The notes below the pieces were generated by a model that saw only the letters and a program-made list of their open reading frames with translations, had not been told where the DNA came from and did no database searches. A program made the position numbers and the translations under genes. Of a stretch of 5,609 bases of DNA, positions 5,454-5,609 are shown piece by piece (the stretch's first letter is position 1; each line of letters starts with the position of its first letter). Origin of the DNA: Puniceicoccales bacterium (GTDB lineage: Bacteria; Verrucomicrobiota; Verrucomicrobiia; Opitutales; JAIRLG01); the NCBI GenBank assembly GCA_031278595.1, contig JAITKE010000010.1, positions 1 to 5,609 on the forward strand, in the 5' to 3' direction.

Positions 5454-5609
5454 AAAACCGGAGTATCCTTAAATCCATCGGGAATCCTCCGTCAGAATCT
5501 AGAGGGCGCCGTCGAACTAAAAGGAGGGGGGCGTTTTCGGGGCCCCGGGACAGCCCTCGAAGAGGGCTTAAGCGGCTAAAGCTGCTTGCTCGCAAAGCGA
5601 GCGTCCCGG
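5450..5609 (+). CDS. Open frame overlapping atpA stop, incomplete at window end
   Basis: ATG 5450 overlaps the atpA stop in an ATGA arrangement typical of translationally coupled genes, and the frame stays open for 53 codons to the window edge. atpG (gamma subunit) would be the expected neighbour. The first residues, MKNRSILKSIGNPPSES, bear at best a faint likeness to the IKSIKNT region of gamma. The rest is implausibly rich in Arg, Lys and Gly and reads through element E3. I see no recognisable domain. It may be a chance open frame, or a gene start damaged by insertion of the element; the true next gene may begin beyond the window. Confidence 0.2.
   Translation, partial: MKNRSILKSIGNPPSESRGRRRTKRRGAFSGPRDSPRRGLKRLKLLARKASVP
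5545..5609 (+). repeat. Cloverleaf palindromic element E3 (likely incomplete at window end)
   Basis: CCGGGAC (5545-5551) pairs with GTCCCGG (5603-5609). Between them are three hairpins: GCCCTC-GAA-GAGGGC (5553-5567), AAGCGGC-TAAA-GCTGCTT (5570-5587, one G-T wobble) and GCTCGC-AAA-GCGAGC (5588-5602). Only A5552 and T5568-5569 are unpaired outside loops. The fold is that of E1 and E2. The sequence is mostly different, although GCTCGC-AAA-GCGAGC resembles E1 hairpin 2, GCCCGC-AGA-GCGGGC, and a purine-rich run (AAAAGGAGGGGGG) precedes the element as in the others. The outer stem reaches the last base of the window, so it may be longer. Confidence 0.75.

Noticed and set aside
5478..5500. A further degenerate copy of hairpin H1 on the opposite strand (AATCCTCCG)
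   Set aside because: Only a partial match, with no surrounding arms or outer stem.

Overview
The window is bacterial DNA with two intact housekeeping genes, both on the + strand. They are murE (1991-3499, cell-wall tripeptide ligase) and atpA (3888-5453, alpha subunit of F-type ATP synthase). The MurE carries the DNPR motif of meso-diaminopimelate ligases, which points to a peptidoglycan of the kind found in most Gram-negative bacteria. The two genes look strongly GC-rich, while the first ~1.5 kb is visibly more AT-rich. I cannot place the organism more closely from sequence alone.

Layout. An initiator tRNA-Met lies at 62-138. Behind its 3' end is a decayed stretch: a minus-strand remnant of an AAA+/DUF4143 ATPase that has lost its middle (246-650), a degenerate 64-nt duplication (650-777), and two short same-frame ORFs (981-1151 and 1158-1487). 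These two are probably one protein of about 168 residues cut by a single TAG. From 1488 to 1990 there is no convincing gene. That stretch holds two simple hairpins, a degenerate tandem repeat (1632-1811) and a large palindromic element. The open frame running from 1712 into murE crosses this repetitive DNA by chance, and I start murE at ATG 1991. The murE-atpA gap (3500-3887) has the same character: two sets of degenerate direct repeats, a 17-bp hairpin and a second copy of the large palindromic element. After atpA an ATGA-overlapping open frame of unknown value runs off the window, and a third palindromic element begins.

The most interesting signal is this element, E1 at 1829-1961, E2 at 3702-3836 and a related, probably incomplete E3 at 5545-5609. 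E1 and E2 are homologous. Each folds as a closed cloverleaf, an outer stem holding three abutting hairpins. The four outer-stem differences between them, and one in hairpin 2, are all compensatory, so base pairing has been kept. Hairpin 3 has an unrelated sequence in the two copies yet is perfectly paired in both. E1 and E2 lie in the same orientation 30-50 nt before the start codons of murE and atpA, so they are either transcribed leader structures or a palindromic mobile repeat that settles in gene leaders. I know of no named family that matches, but I could not search.

The genes do not form one pathway: murE serves peptidoglycan precursor synthesis and atpA energy conversion. atpA lacks its usual upstream partner atpH, so the ATP synthase genes of this organism are probably split among several loci.
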